A stretch of 64,000 nucleotides of DNA from Pararhizobium capsulatum DSM 1112. GTDB taxonomy: Bacteria > Pseudomonadota > Alphaproteobacteria > Rhizobiales > Rhizobiaceae. Position numbers and translations under genes: made by a program. Location of the stretch: positions 248,001 through 312,000 of the forward strand of contig NZ_JAUSVF010000001.1 of the NCBI RefSeq assembly GCF_030814475.1. Direction: 5' to 3'. Under the pieces are notes generated by a model. It was given only the letters and a program-made list of their open reading frames with translations. It was not told where the DNA came from and searched no databases. Below, one piece after another: positions 35,693-45,300 of the stretch (position 1 is the first letter of the stretch; every line of letters begins with the position of its first letter).

Positions 35693-36259
35693 TCACAGAG
35701 AAAAGCGACCGTAGCTGCCATTATTATAGAGCAGCGAATGACCCTCACCCGCGACGATCGAGACCACGCGCCCGAGAATGATCGCATGGCTGTGACGCTC
35801 GATGATTTCATCCACCTCACAGTCAATAACCGCCAACGCTCCACGCAGCGCAGAAGCACCGCTTGCAAGCGTAAACCATTCCGCGCCGTCGTAGCGGGAA
35901 GCTCCTTTGAGCCCTCCCTTGCCGGCGAAACGATCCGCAATATCCTGCTGTTCGGCAGACAGGATATTGACGCAGAAATGCCCGTAGCGGCTGATGACCG
36001 GCCAGCTTGAAGAGCTGCGATTGATATTGACGATCATCGTCGGCGGATCGACTGAGAGAGCGGTGGCAGATGTCACGGTGGCTCCCGTGCGTTCTTCGCC
36101 GACACCGGCCGTGATCACGGAAACGCCGCCAGACATGCGCCGCATGGCTGTTTTCAACGAAGCCTCATCGGCAATATGCGCAAACGCCTCGCGTGTCGCT
36201 TCAGCTTCGCCAAAGCGACCCAACTCCGCATCGACAGACTTTCTCAGCACAAGATTCAC
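35693..36259 (-). CDS. Flavin reductase domain protein (GTG start)
   Basis: This 188-aa flavin reductase-like protein is of the HpaC/RutF/DIM6 family. The core begins MRRMSGGVSVITAGVGEERT and continues with SATALSVDPPTMIVNINRSS and HFCVNILSAEQQDIADRF, then a C-terminal HAIILGRVVSI strand. Such proteins reduce FMN or FAD with NAD(P)H and supply it to a monooxygenase. The GTG start at 36259 is chosen for GGAGG 8 bp upstream. No monooxygenase gene is adjacent, so the partner is unknown. About 40 N-terminal residues precede the domain. Confidence 0.85.
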   Translation of the reverse strand: MNLVLRKSVDAELGRFGEAEATREAFAHIADEASLKTAMRRMSGGVSVITAGVGEERTGATVTSATALSVDPPTMIVNINRSSSSWPVISRYGHFCVNILSAEQQDIADRFAGKGGLKGASRYDGAEWFTLASGASALRGALAVIDCEVDEIIERHSHAIILGRVVSIVAGEGHSLLYNNGSYGRFSL

Positions 36260-36477
36260 TCCGGATGCCTCCTGCGTTTACCATTGCGGCAAATGTGGCA
36301 TCAATTGACACGCTTTCTCAAGCAAAGAAACTTCCCGCAGAGTGACTGCAGCGGATGCAAATTTCTTTCCTAACAAATTATATAGATTATTATATTTCCA
36401 GCGATCCAACATATTTCCAAACCTGGGATGGCTTGCAGCGGACCAGGGATAGGATAACGCACCGTTTTGATGGACTA

Positions 36478-36513
36478 TTGACACCGGTTCAAATTGCGGC
36501 AACTTTGTGTCAA
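36478..36513. promoter_or_regulatory. Inverted TTGACAC...GTGTCAA repeat upstream of 58-aa frame
   Basis: TTGACAC (36478-36484) and GTGTCAA (36507-36513) form a perfect 7-bp dyad with a 22-bp spacer. A third TTGACAC copy is at about 36306-36312, near the flavin reductase start. The region between (36370-36410) is AT-rich. TTGACAC includes a -35-like hexamer, so this may be a promoter or operator pair for the 58-aa gene. Confidence 0.35.
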
Positions 36514-36549
36514 AACAATTAATGATCCTGTCGGACAAAAGGGGTTGGC

Positions 36550-36726
36550 ATGTTTTATCTCGGTGGAATGACACTCGGCTATCTGACACCTCCGGCGAAA
36601 CCGGAGAAATCCGTGCGCGCCGAAAAACCATCCGTGCGCAGCACCGACGATCAGATCGATGTTGAGCCCTCGCGCTTGGAAGATCTGAGCCGGGCTTTCC
36701 TGACGCCCTGGCACCTCTTCTACTGA
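36550..36726 (+). CDS. Small protein (58 aa), unknown
   Basis: This short frame begins MFYLGGMTLGYLTPPAKPEK and ends RLEDLSRAFLTPWHLFY. AAAGGGG lies 5 bp before the ATG, a strong initiation site. The protein has a hydrophobic N-terminus, a basic and acidic middle and an aromatic C-terminus. I recognise no family. It fills most of the gap between the divergent flavin reductase and the convergent ridA gene, whose stop is 33 bp away. A repeated TTGACAC dyad lies upstream. It is probably real, but no function can be given. Confidence 0.55.
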   Translation: MFYLGGMTLGYLTPPAKPEKSVRAEKPSVRSTDDQIDVEPSRLEDLSRAFLTPWHLFY

Positions 36727-36759
36727 GGCCTGGAGAACGCTGCGTCTGCCTAGGGTAAC

Positions 36760-37146
36760 TTATCCCTTGAACGCCGTCACTTCGATCTCGATCAGCATCT
36801 CAGGCTTTATGAGATCACAGACCACCATGGTGGCAGCCGGGCGAATGTCACCAAAGGCTTCGCCCAGGATCGGAAATACAATGTCGGCATAGGCCGCATC
36901 GGTCACGTAATAATGGTTCCGGACGGCATCCTTCAGCGAGAAGCCGGCTTGCGCCAACGCCGCCTCGATCGTCTTCAGACAATTTCGCGTCTGCGCCTCA
37001 ACCGTCGCCGGCATGCTCATCGTCGTGTAGTCATAACCGGTCGTGCCGGAAACGAAGCACCAGTCGCCCTGAACCACTGCACGGGAATAGCCCGCCGTCT
37101 TTTCGAACGGCGAGCCGGATGAAACCAGTTTGCGTGGACTTGGCAT
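36760..37146 (-). CDS. RidA/YjgF/UK114 family protein
   Basis: This 128-aa Rid-family protein is of the type that hydrolyses reactive enamine/imine intermediates released by PLP enzymes, or acts on related compounds. The conserved Arg is R102 in GDIRPAATMVVCDL, and the C-terminal LIEIEVTAFKG carries the family's Glu (E120). FVSGTTGYDY and RNCLKTIEAALAQAGFSLKD are typical blocks. The subtype (RidA versus Rid1-7) was not resolved. It begins 6 bp after the leuD stop, and this leuD-rid pairing suggests co-transcription with leucine biosynthesis. Confidence 0.88.
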   Translation of the reverse strand: MPSPRKLVSSGSPFEKTAGYSRAVVQGDWCFVSGTTGYDYTTMSMPATVEAQTRNCLKTIEAALAQAGFSLKDAVRNHYYVTDAAYADIVFPILGEAFGDIRPAATMVVCDLIKPEMLIEIEVTAFKG

Positions 37147-37152
37147 CGACGC

Positions 37153-37758
37153 TCAGGCCCAGGGATGCAACGTGGCGTTTGCCTTCTCGAACGTGTCGAT
37201 CGAGGAGACCTTCTCCAGTGTCAGGCCGATATCGTCGAGACCGTTCAACATGCAATGACGCTTGAAGGCGTCGAGCTCGAAGGTGATCTTGCCGCCATCC
37301 GGGCCGGTGATTTCCTGGCTTTCCAGATCGACCGTCAGCACGGCATTGGAGCCACGGCTGGCGTCGTCCATCAGCTTTTCGAGATCTTCCGGAGAGACGA
37401 CCACCGGCAGGATGCCGTTCTTGAAACAGTTGTTGTAGAAGATATCGGCAAAGGACGTGGAAATCACGCAACGGATGCCGAAGTCGAGCAGCGCCCACGG
37501 CGCGTGCTCGCGCGAGGAACCACAGCCGAAATTGTCGCCAGCGACGAGGATCTTGGCGTTCTGGTAGGCCGGCTTGTTGAGGACAAAATCCTCGTTGACG
37601 GAGCCGTCTTCGTTATAGCGCGCTTCGGCGAAGAGGCCGGTGCCGAGGCCGGTGCGCTTGATCGTCTTCAGGTAATCCTTCGGAATGATCATATCCGTGT
37701 CGATGTTGACGACGGGAAGGGGCGCGGCAACGCCGGTGAGCTTGACGAACTTGTCCAT
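37153..37758 (-). CDS. leuD: 3-isopropylmalate dehydratase small subunit
   Basis: LeuD (201 aa) combines with the iron-sulfur large subunit LeuC to isomerise 2- to 3-isopropylmalate in leucine synthesis. Clear motifs are [39 protein letters not shown] (aconitase swivel-domain substrate loop with GCGSSREH) and [20 protein letters not shown]. Length is the family norm. leuC is not in the window, as is usual in rhizobia, where leuC and leuD are separated. A Rid protein gene follows 6 bp downstream. Confidence 0.96.
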   Translation of the reverse strand: MDKFVKLTGVAAPLPVVNIDTDMIIPKDYLKTIKRTGLGTGLFAEARYNEDGSVNEDFVLNKPAYQNAKILVAGDNFGCGSSREHAPWALLDFGIRCVISTSFADIFYNNCFKNGILPVVVSPEDLEKLMDDASRGSNAVLTVDLESQEITGPDGGKITFELDAFKRHCMLNGLDDIGLTLEKVSSIDTFEKANATLHPWA

Positions 37759-37921
37759 GACTGTGCGCTTTCAATTCAACGGGACACAAGAAATTGCGTC
37801 CAGCGTTTAGATCAATTCTGCGCCAAAATGAAGGAAAATCTGCTCTGCTGGCACTTGCAAACCGCCCGATCGCAGGCATTGCCGAGACAAGGAAGATATT
37901 GTCCCGGCAGAAGGCATGTCA

Positions 37922-38167
37922 TCAGAGATCGATGATCGTGCCGCGGCCGTCGTTCCAGATACGCGGCTCCCGTCGCGGACGTGTGCTATTCGCGCGCGCT
38001 GTCGCACGAACAGGCTTGGGGGAGAGACGCGCCGAAACGGCACTTCCCACCATCAGCACGGCCACGATGCCGGCCAGGGCCAATCCGAGCGACGCCGTAA
38101 AGACGAATGCCATCAGCGTGAACGCGATGCCCGCGGCAGTCAGGAGAAAAGAGCGAATGCTTTGCAT
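37922..38167 (-). CDS. Small membrane protein (81 aa), unknown
   Basis: This small protein has two adjacent hydrophobic helices (about 4-21 and 24-44: LLTAAGIAFTLMAFVFTA, GLALAGIVAVLMVGSAVSA) and a basic C-terminal tail (KPVRATARANSTRPRREPR) ending GTIIDL. AAAGG lies 8 bp before the ATG at 38167; an ATG at 38173 is also in frame but too near that site. It probably sits in the inner membrane with the tail in the cytoplasm. It is divergent from the CitE-like gene and upstream of leuD on the same strand. No function is known to me. Confidence 0.6.
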   Translation of the reverse strand: MQSIRSFLLTAAGIAFTLMAFVFTASLGLALAGIVAVLMVGSAVSARLSPKPVRATARANSTRPRREPRIWNDGRGTIIDL

Positions 38168-38281
38168 GTTCATCACCTTTCGTTACCCGGAATGTGGGAT
38201 GGCCGGAGGAGCCTTGCAAGGGGCAGCGTCCATACGCATGTCTGCCTTGCGAAAATGGCGAAAGCCGGGCACAAAAGCTTC

Positions 38282-39190
38282 ATGAATTCTACCATCGACC
38301 GACATCCTGCCCGCCTGCGGCGCTCCGTTCTCTGCGTTCCCACCGACAATGAAAGGGCGCTTGCCAAGATCGCCGCGCTTTCCTGCGATGCGGTCGTCTA
38401 CGATCTTGAAGATGCTGTTCTGACTGACAGGAAGGCCGAGGCCCGCGCCATGCTGGCGAAACATCTGGGCGCATCTCGACCGATCGGCATCGAGATCATC
38501 ATCCGGATCAACAGTCTCAACACCCTTTTTGGGGAACAGGATCTCATCGAGGCAATCGGACTGCAGCCGGATGCAATCCTGCTGCCCAAGGTGGAAAGTC
38601 CTCAGGACATTCAGATCGTCGCCGATATTCTGGCGGAAGGAGATGCGCCCGACGGCCTTCGTCTCTGGGCCATGATCGAGACACCGCGCGGTGTGTTCAA
38701 CGCGGCCGCGATTGCCGAAACTGGCCGTACTCGTGGTGGCAGGCTCGATTGTTTCGTGCCCGGCCTGAACGATCTTCGCAAGGAAACCGGCGCCGCAGCC
38801 TTGCCTGGGCGGCAATATCTCGTTCCCTGGCTGATGCAGATCCTGCTTTCAGCCCGCAGTTGCGGCCTCGATGTGATCGATTCCGTCTTCAACGATTTTC
38901 GCGATGGTGAAGGCCTCGATGCCGAATGCCGCCAGGGCCGCGATATGGGTTTTGATGGTAAGATGCTGATCCATCCGGCCCAGATCCAAGCAGCCAACGC
39001 GCATTTCGGGGTCTCGCCGGAAGCCACAGCCGAGGCAAATGCGATCATCGAGGCCTTCGCTCTAGCGGATAATGCCGGCAAAGGCGTCATCAATCTCAGC
39101 GGGCGGATGGTCGAGAGACTGCATCTCGACCAGGCCCAGAAAATCGCCGCCAAGGTGAAAGCCATTCAACGCAAGGACCGAACTGCATGA
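38282..39190 (+). CDS. HpcH/HpaI aldolase/citrate lyase (CitE-like) family protein
   Basis: This 302-aa TIM-barrel protein is of the CitE/malyl-CoA lyase superfamily. It has RRSVLCVPTDNERALAKIAA at the N-terminus, DAVVYDLEDAVLTDRKAEAR (metal and CoA region), LLPKVESPQDI, WAMIETPRGVFNAAAIAE with the conserved Glu, and GRDMGFDGKMLIHPAQI near the C-terminus. Members cleave or form (S)-malyl-, citramalyl- or beta-methylmalyl-CoA; the exact substrate is undetermined. No citrate lyase alpha or gamma subunit is nearby. The start at 38282 lacks a strong site. The stop overlaps the DUF1737 gene by 4 nt. Confidence 0.85.
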   Translation: MNSTIDRHPARLRRSVLCVPTDNERALAKIAALSCDAVVYDLEDAVLTDRKAEARAMLAKHLGASRPIGIEIIIRINSLNTLFGEQDLIEAIGLQPDAILLPKVESPQDIQIVADILAEGDAPDGLRLWAMIETPRGVFNAAAIAETGRTRGGRLDCFVPGLNDLRKETGAAALPGRQYLVPWLMQILLSARSCGLDVIDSVFNDFRDGEGLDAECRQGRDMGFDGKMLIHPAQIQAANAHFGVSPEATAEANAIIEAFALADNAGKGVINLSGRMVERLHLDQAQKIAAKVKAIQRKDRTA

Positions 39191-39393
39191 AACTCTACCG
39201 CTTCCTCACCGGCACGGACGACGCCGCCTTCTGCCACCGCGTTACCGACGCCCTCAACAAAGGCTGGTCCCTGCACGGCTCGCCGGCACTCTCCTTCAAC
39301 ATCCAGACCGGTCAGCCGATGACTGGTCAGGCGATTGTCAAGGACGTCGAAGGTAAGGATTATCATCCCGACATGAAGCTTTCGGAGCAGTAG
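39187..39393 (+). CDS. DUF1737 domain protein (68 aa)
   Basis: This 68-aa protein matches DUF1737: MKLYRFLTGTDDAAFCHRVT, then NKGWSLHGSPALSFN, the recognisable 'GW.L.G.P' core. The ATG overlaps the CitE-like stop codon (ATGA), so the two are translated together. Function is unknown; related short domains occur alone or fused to enzymes. It ends 8 bp from the convergent metallopeptidase gene. Confidence 0.85.
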   Translation: MKLYRFLTGTDDAAFCHRVTDALNKGWSLHGSPALSFNIQTGQPMTGQAIVKDVEGKDYHPDMKLSEQ

Positions 39394-39401
39394 GGGCGGC
39401 T

Positions 39402-39836
39402 TTAGCCGCCCACATGCTCCACGCCGGCTTCGATCCGCTCCATGTCATCGTCCGAAAGACCGAAATGGTGGCCGATCTCGTGGATCAGCACATGGGTGAT
39501 GATATCACCCAGCGTCTCCTCGTTTTCGGCCCAATAGTCGATGATCGGACGGCGATAAAGCGTGATCCGGTTCGGCATTTCGCCGGTTTCCATGGTAAAG
39601 CGCTCGGTGATGCCACGGCCCTCGAACAACCCGAGGAGATCGAAGGGTGTTTCCAGCGCCATATCTTCGAAGACGTCGTCGTTCGGAAAATCCTCGATCT
39701 CGATGATAAGATTGCTGGCAAGGGCACGGAACTCCTCCGGCAGATGGCTGTAAGCCTCCAGCGTAAGCGACTCGAAGGTACTGATTGTCGGCGCGTGACG
39801 TTCCCGCCAATCGCCTGTCTGGTCTATATGGGCCAT
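39402..39836 (-). CDS. Zincin-like metallopeptidase family protein
   Basis: This 144-aa protein has the zinc-binding motif H119-E-I-G-H123-H-F-G-L-S-D129 (HExxHxxGxxD pattern) near the C-terminus, as in the PF06262 zincin-like family. The N-terminal part has LEAYSHLPEEFRALASNLII and the middle has TLYRRPIIDYW. Family members are predicted metalloproteases with unknown targets. The start at 39836 has AAGGAG upstream; the frame extends to 39923 but without family similarity. It is convergent with DUF1737 and divergent from the SOS mutasome operon. Confidence 0.85.
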   Translation of the reverse strand: MAHIDQTGDWRERHAPTISTFESLTLEAYSHLPEEFRALASNLIIEIEDFPNDDVFEDMALETPFDLLGLFEGRGITERFTMETGEMPNRITLYRRPIIDYWAENEETLGDIITHVLIHEIGHHFGLSDDDMERIEAGVEHVGG

Positions 39837-39965
39837 GGATACTCCTTGCCCCTCATATAGCACTTTGCCCGGCTTTTTCGAGGGTTCGCATGCCCATGCA
39901 CAGCCAAAGGAATAAATTCTCAAGATTCAATCGTTGACTCTTTTGAGAAGCTCTGGAATCAATAG

Positions 39966-39980
39966 GAACATAACAGGAAC
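39966..39980. promoter_or_regulatory. LexA (SOS) box upstream of imuA
   Basis: GAAC (39966-39969), seven bases, GAAC (39977-39980) is the direct-repeat LexA site of alphaproteobacteria (GAAC-N7-GAAC, GTTC-N7-GTTC on the other strand). It lies 20 bp before the imuA start, as expected for the damage-inducible imuA-imuB-dnaE2 operon. Confidence 0.9.
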
Positions 39981-40000
39981 AAATTGAATTGGAGACAGTC

Positions 40001-40933
40001 ATGGTTGGCACGGCCATGGCGCGTGAGCGGCTTTTTGCGCTCCGTGAAACAATCGCCCGGCTTGAGGGCAAAACGACACCTGAGCGTGTGGTCGCTCCTC
40101 CGATGGATGGAGCAACCCTTGAGCGAAAGACAACACGTCGTCTCAGTCTCGGGATTGCTGCGCTCGATGAGGCCCTGGGCGGCGGCGTGCCGCTTGACGG
40201 CTTGAGCGAAATCCGTTGCCGGCTTCTGGTCGATGCCGGTGCCGCCAGCGGTTTTGCAGCAGCATTGATGTCGCGGTTGCAGGCTGAGGAAGAAGAACAG
40301 CGCGGCCGATCGGCATCTCCGGTGCTCTGGATTGGCGAGACGGTGGCAACGATGGAAGCAGGCATGCCCCATCCCATCGGGCTCTTTCATTTCGGCCTTG
40401 CCCGTCGGAACTTCTTTCACGCCGCGCCGCGAAAACTCGACGAGGCGCTCTGGCTTGCAGAAAGCGCCGTGGAAAGCCGTGCTTTCTGCGTCATCATCTT
40501 CGAGGTCAGGGGCAATCCTGCTCATTTCGGCCTGACGGAAAGCCGGCGGCTCAGCCTCAGGGCCAAGGCGGCAGGCAAGCCTTTGATCGTGTTGCGGGCG
40601 GGTGGCGAAGAGGAGGCGAGCAGCGCCGCCTGTCGGTTTCTCGCCGAACCTGCACCTGCCCGCCCCCGCCCCTTGCCGGATGGTTCGGAGCTTGCAGGCA
40701 GCATCGGCAATCCTGTTTTCCGCCTGACCCTCGAGAAAAGCCGAAGCCCGGCTCCTTTTTCCCTGTTTCTGGAGTGGAATTCCCATGACCGCCGATTTGT
40801 TTTACTCGAACAACCGGAGCATCTCGCCGTCGACGCACCCGCGCATTCTGGCGCTCTGTTTTCCGCACCTGCCGACAGATCGGATCGCACGGCGCAAATG
40901 GGGTCCGTCCTGGCGTTCGACCGGGCGTCCTGA
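40001..40933 (+). CDS. imuA: ImuA, SOS mutagenesis cassette protein (RecA-like)
   Basis: ImuA (310 aa) is the RecA-related accessory protein of the ImuA-ImuB-DnaE2 mutasome that performs error-prone translesion synthesis. The N-terminal RRLSLGIAALDEALGGGVPL is typical, followed by SPVLWIGETVATMEAG and SRAFCVIIFEVRGNPAHFGL. The P-loop is not canonical, as in other ImuA proteins. The start at 40001 follows GGAGA, and an alphaproteobacterial LexA box lies just upstream, so it is SOS-induced. Its last 149 nt overlap imuB in a different frame, which is unusually long. Confidence 0.92.
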   Translation: MVGTAMARERLFALRETIARLEGKTTPERVVAPPMDGATLERKTTRRLSLGIAALDEALGGGVPLDGLSEIRCRLLVDAGAASGFAAALMSRLQAEEEEQRGRSASPVLWIGETVATMEAGMPHPIGLFHFGLARRNFFHAAPRKLDEALWLAESAVESRAFCVIIFEVRGNPAHFGLTESRRLSLRAKAAGKPLIVLRAGGEEEASSAACRFLAEPAPARPRPLPDGSELAGSIGNPVFRLTLEKSRSPAPFSLFLEWNSHDRRFVLLEQPEHLAVDAPAHSGALFSAPADRSDRTAQMGSVLAFDRAS

Positions 40934-42386
40934 GGGACCGGCATTTGCCTGTGCCGGTCGACACGAAAACACCATGCGCCTGACCGCCCTCGACGAAAGA
41001 GCAGAAGCGATCGGTCTTCGCAAACATCAGGGCCTGACAGAGGCACGCGCGCTCTATCCGCAATTGGAAATCGAGGAGGAAAGCCCGGCAAAGGATCGCG
41101 ACCTGCTCCTGTCCATCGCCGACTGGTGTGATCGCTATACGCCACTTGTGGCCCAGGATGGCGACGACGGCCTGTTTCTCGATATCACTGGGTGCACCCA
41201 TCTGTTCGGCAGCGAGGAGGCTTTGCTTGAAGACGTTTTGCGACGTCTCTTTGTCATAGGGTTTGATGTGCGCGGAGCGGTGGCGTCTTCACCCGGTCTT
41301 GCCTGGGCGATCGCACATTTCGGGCGCGGCGGCGTCGTTAAACAAGAAGAGAACGTGCGCAATGTGCTCTTTCCCCTCCCCATCCAGGCACTTAGGCTTG
41401 AAACGAGCCTTGTTGCCTCCCTGAGCAAACTCGGCCTGAAACGCATCGGCGACCTTGCCATAGCCCCACGCGCACCGCTCGCACGCCGTTTCGGCACCCG
41501 GCTGCTGCAAAGGCTGGATCAGGCGCTTGGCCGTGAGGAGGAACCAATCTCGCCGCGGCGCCCGGTCGCGAACCTGTCAGCCGAACGGCGGCTGGCCGAA
41601 CCTATCGTCTCGCAGGAGGATATTCTGTATCTTACAACCCGGCTCGCCGCTTCCTTAAAGCGTGGTCTAGAGGCGCGCGGCGTCGGAGGGCGACGGTTCG
41701 AACTGGTGCTTTTCCGGGTCGATGGCAAGGTTTTGCGCATCGCCATAGGTGCATCCCAACCGTTGCGGGATCCTGAGCGCATCAGTCGGCTGTTTTCAGA
41801 ACGGCTCGCCGCCATCCATGACGATCTCGATGCGGGCTTCGGTTTCGAAATCCTGCGCCTCAACGTCCTGAGCCAGGAGGACTTCAACGCGCGTCAAGGC
41901 GATTTCGCGGGAAAGGAACAAAGCGAGACCTCGCTACCGGATTTCATTGATCGGGTTTCGGCCCGACTTGGTCCGGATTGCCTGCACGGCTTTTTTCTGC
42001 AGGAGAGCCATATTCCCGAAAAAGCCGCCGTCGCCATACCAGCCGCCGCGAACCTGCGGATGAGAACACCCATCGATGTCACCCCACCCTCTGTCGAACG
42101 TCCCTTGCGGCTCCTCAAACATCCCGAACCCATGGAAGCCTATACCGCCGGTGTGCCTGACGGTCCGCCGGGCACCTTCCGCTGGCGGCGGACGCTTCAC
42201 CGTACGGCCCGTAGCGAAGGGCCGGAAAGAATAGAACCGGAATGGTGGAACAACCCCCAAGACGCTCGGGTGCGCGATTATTTCCGACTAGAGGACGAGC
42301 AGGGTTATCGCTTCTGGATTTACCGCGAAGGCTTTTATAGCGACGGCGTTCCGCCTCGCTGGTTCGTTCATGGGATCTTCGCATGA
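40785..42386 (+). CDS. imuB: ImuB, Y-family polymerase-like protein of the SOS mutasome
   Basis: ImuB (533 aa) resembles Y-family DNA polymerases but acts as an adaptor that links DnaE2 to the beta clamp. Features are [18 protein letters not shown] near the N-terminus, [35 protein letters not shown], and the long C-terminal tail typical of ImuB. The start at 40785 has GGAG upstream and retains the conserved LPTDRIARR segment, so the 149-nt overlap with imuA appears genuine. Its stop overlaps the dnaE2 start by 4 nt (ATGA). It is SOS-controlled as part of the operon. Confidence 0.93.
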   Translation: MTADLFYSNNRSISPSTHPRILALCFPHLPTDRIARRKWGPSWRSTGRPEGPAFACAGRHENTMRLTALDERAEAIGLRKHQGLTEARALYPQLEIEEESPAKDRDLLLSIADWCDRYTPLVAQDGDDGLFLDITGCTHLFGSEEALLEDVLRRLFVIGFDVRGAVASSPGLAWAIAHFGRGGVVKQEENVRNVLFPLPIQALRLETSLVASLSKLGLKRIGDLAIAPRAPLARRFGTRLLQRLDQALGREEEPISPRRPVANLSAERRLAEPIVSQEDILYLTTRLAASLKRGLEARGVGGRRFELVLFRVDGKVLRIAIGASQPLRDPERISRLFSERLAAIHDDLDAGFGFEILRLNVLSQEDFNARQGDFAGKEQSETSLPDFIDRVSARLGPDCLHGFFLQESHIPEKAAVAIPAAANLRMRTPIDVTPPSVERPLRLLKHPEPMEAYTAGVPDGPPGTFRWRRTLHRTARSEGPERIEPEWWNNPQDARVRDYFRLEDEQGYRFWIYREGFYSDGVPPRWFVHGIFA

Positions 42387-45300
42387 CAGCCGAACCCGAT
42401 TTTTGCGAGTTTGGCGCCCGCACCAATTTTTCCTTTCTGGAGGGCGCATCCCAACCGGAGGAAATGGTGGTGGCCGCTTCAGCATTGGGCCTGGCGGGGC
42501 TCGGGATTGCCGACCGCAATTCGGTTGCCGGCGTTGTTCGCGCCTGGCGGCAGCTGAAAGTGCTCGAAGAAAAATACAAAAATCCGGAATCCAGAAGCGA
42601 TGACGAAAAGAAGGAAGGCCCTCCTCTCAAGCCAGTCGAGCGATATCAGCCAGGCGCGCGCCTGGTCTTCTCCGACAATACGCCGGATATCCTAGCCTAT
42701 CCGCAGGACCGGCGTGGATGGGGAAACCTCTGCAGGCTGCTCAGCACTGGAAACCTGCGCGCCGAAAAAGGAACCTGCACTCTGTTCCTGGCCGATCTGC
42801 TCGAATGGGGAGACAGGATCATGCTGGCCATTGTTCCGAATGCAGCCACTGTCCTTGAAAAGACGGGTTTCGAAAGCCTTGATGATTGTACACGGCGGAT
42901 CCGGGAACGCTTCCCCAAAACACTCCATATCGCCCTCTCTCCCGCTCGTGATGGGCGGGATGCTTTGGTTTTTGCCCATCTCGCCCAGTTGGCGGACAAG
43001 CATCGCCTTCCCCTCGTCGCCACCAACCAGCCGCTTTATCATGGGCCAGACCGCCGTCCCCTATCGGATATCGTGACCGCCATTCGCGAAGGTGTTCCGG
43101 TCGCCAAGGCCGGGTTTCGCCTCGCACCAAATGCGGAGCGCCATATGAAGCATGGGCACGAAATGACGCGGCTGCTGCAGCGTTACCCGGAGGCGGTCGC
43201 CAATAGCTGCAAGTTTTTTAGCCGGCTTTCTTTTTCGCTCCAGGAGATCAGTCATAATTATCCCGATGAGAGCATTGACGGAGAACATCCCTTTGAGACC
43301 CTCAAGCGTTTTACCTATGAGGGTGCGGCAAAGCGTTATCCTGAGGGCATTCGTGGCAAGGTCCTTGCTCAGATTAACTACGAACTCGATCTTATCGGGC
43401 GTAAGGACTACGCGGCTTACTTCCTTACAGTCTACAAGATCGTCCAGCATGCCCGCTATGAACTCAAGATCCTCTGTCAGGGGCGTGGCTCGGCGGCAAA
43501 TTCGGTCATTTGTTATTGCCTGGAGATTACCGAAGTCGACCCCGGCAAAAGCACGTTGCTTTTCGATCGCTTCCTGTCGATGGACCGCGACGAGCCGCCG
43601 GATATCGACGTCGACTTCGAGCACGGCAGGCGCGAGGAAGTCATCCAGTATATCTACAAGACCTATGGCATCGCCCATGCCGGCCTGACTGCGGGCGTGA
43701 CCACCTATCGCAGCCGTTCGGCCGGCCGCGAGGTCGCCAAGGCCTTCGATCTTGCCGAGGATGTACAATCCGCGATCTCTCACGCCGTCAGCGGCTGGTG
43801 GACGAAGGAACTCACGGAAGCGGATGCGCGTGCCGCAGGGCTCGACATCAGCGATCCGACGACAAAGAACGTGCTTCACTACGCAACGACATTGATGGGT
43901 TTCCCCCGCCACCTGACCCAGCATGTCGGCGGCTTCGTCATCACCCGCGATCGGCTCGACGAGGTCGTGCCGATCATGAAAACGGCAATGCCGGATCGCT
44001 ACATGATCGAATGGGACAAGGACGATCTCGACAGCGTCAATATCCTGAAGATCGACATTCTGGCGCTCGGCATGCTGACCTGCATGCGCAAGGCCTTCGC
44101 GATGCTGCAAAGCCATTACGGCGTCACGAAAACATTGGCCGACCTCGGCAATGCCACGCATGAGGATGAAAAGCCGGTCTACCACATGATCTGCCGCGCC
44201 GATACGATTGGCGTCTTCCAGATAGAAAGCCGTGCCCAGATGAGCATGCTTCCACGACTGCGACCACGCCGCTTCTATGATCTCGTGATCGAAGTGGCGA
44301 TTGTCCGGCCAGGACCAATCCAGGGAAACATGGTTCACCCCTATCTCAAGCAGCGCGAGGCTGCCCGCACACCCGGTTACAGGACACCTTTCCCGAAGGA
44401 GGAACTGCGGCCTATCCTCGAGCGGACATTGGGCGTCCCCCTGTTCCAGGAACAGGCCATGCAGATCGCGATCACCGCCGCTGAATTTCCACCTGCGAAG
44501 GCTGACCAGTTACGCCGATCCATGGCAACATTCAAGCGCACCGGCAAGGTCAACAGCTTCAGGGATGACATGGTCAATGGCATGATCAGGCGGGGGTATG
44601 AGCGCGACTTCGCCGAACGCTGCTTCAGGCAGATCGAGGGCTTCGGCGAATACGGTTTTCCTGAAAGCCATGCCTCCTCCTTCGCGCTGCTCGTCTATGC
44701 CTCCTCCTGGGTCAAGGCCTATTATCCGGATGTCTTCTGCGCGGCGCTTTTGAACTCCCAGCCGATGGGGTTTTACCCAGCCGCCCAACTGGTGCGCGAT
44801 GCCCGCGAGCATGGCGTCGAAGTGCGGCCGGTGGATATCAACTTCTCGAACTGGGATACGCTCCTCGAAGAGGCCGCCTTTAACAGGCAGGACATCGATC
44901 GTCGTCATGAAACAATGATCGCGGTCATCCGCACCCGCCATGCCGTTCGGCTCGGCTTTCACCAGGTCACCGGCCTCTCCGAAACGGACATGATGGAGAA
45001 GCTCGTCGCCCATCGCGGCGATGGTTATACTTCGATCCGCGACCTCTGGCTGAGATCCGGGCTGGAGAGGCCGGCAATCGAACGGTTGGCTGATGCCGAT
45101 GCCTTCCGCTCCCTGGGGCTATCGCGACGTCAGGCTCTCTGGGAAGTGCGCGCGCTTGATGGCAAGAGTGCCGCCGAAAAACTGCCGTTGTTCGACCTCG
45201 CCGGTCATGAAGACCTTCAGAGCGAGCCGGAAACGAAGCTTCCGACCATGCCCGCCGGCGAAGAAGTAATCGAGGATTACCGCCGTCTCTCCTTGTCCTT

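Noticed and set aside
43061-44338. Minus-strand open frame of 425 codons opposite dnaE2
   Set aside because: It is an antisense shadow of the conserved DnaE2 catalytic core.
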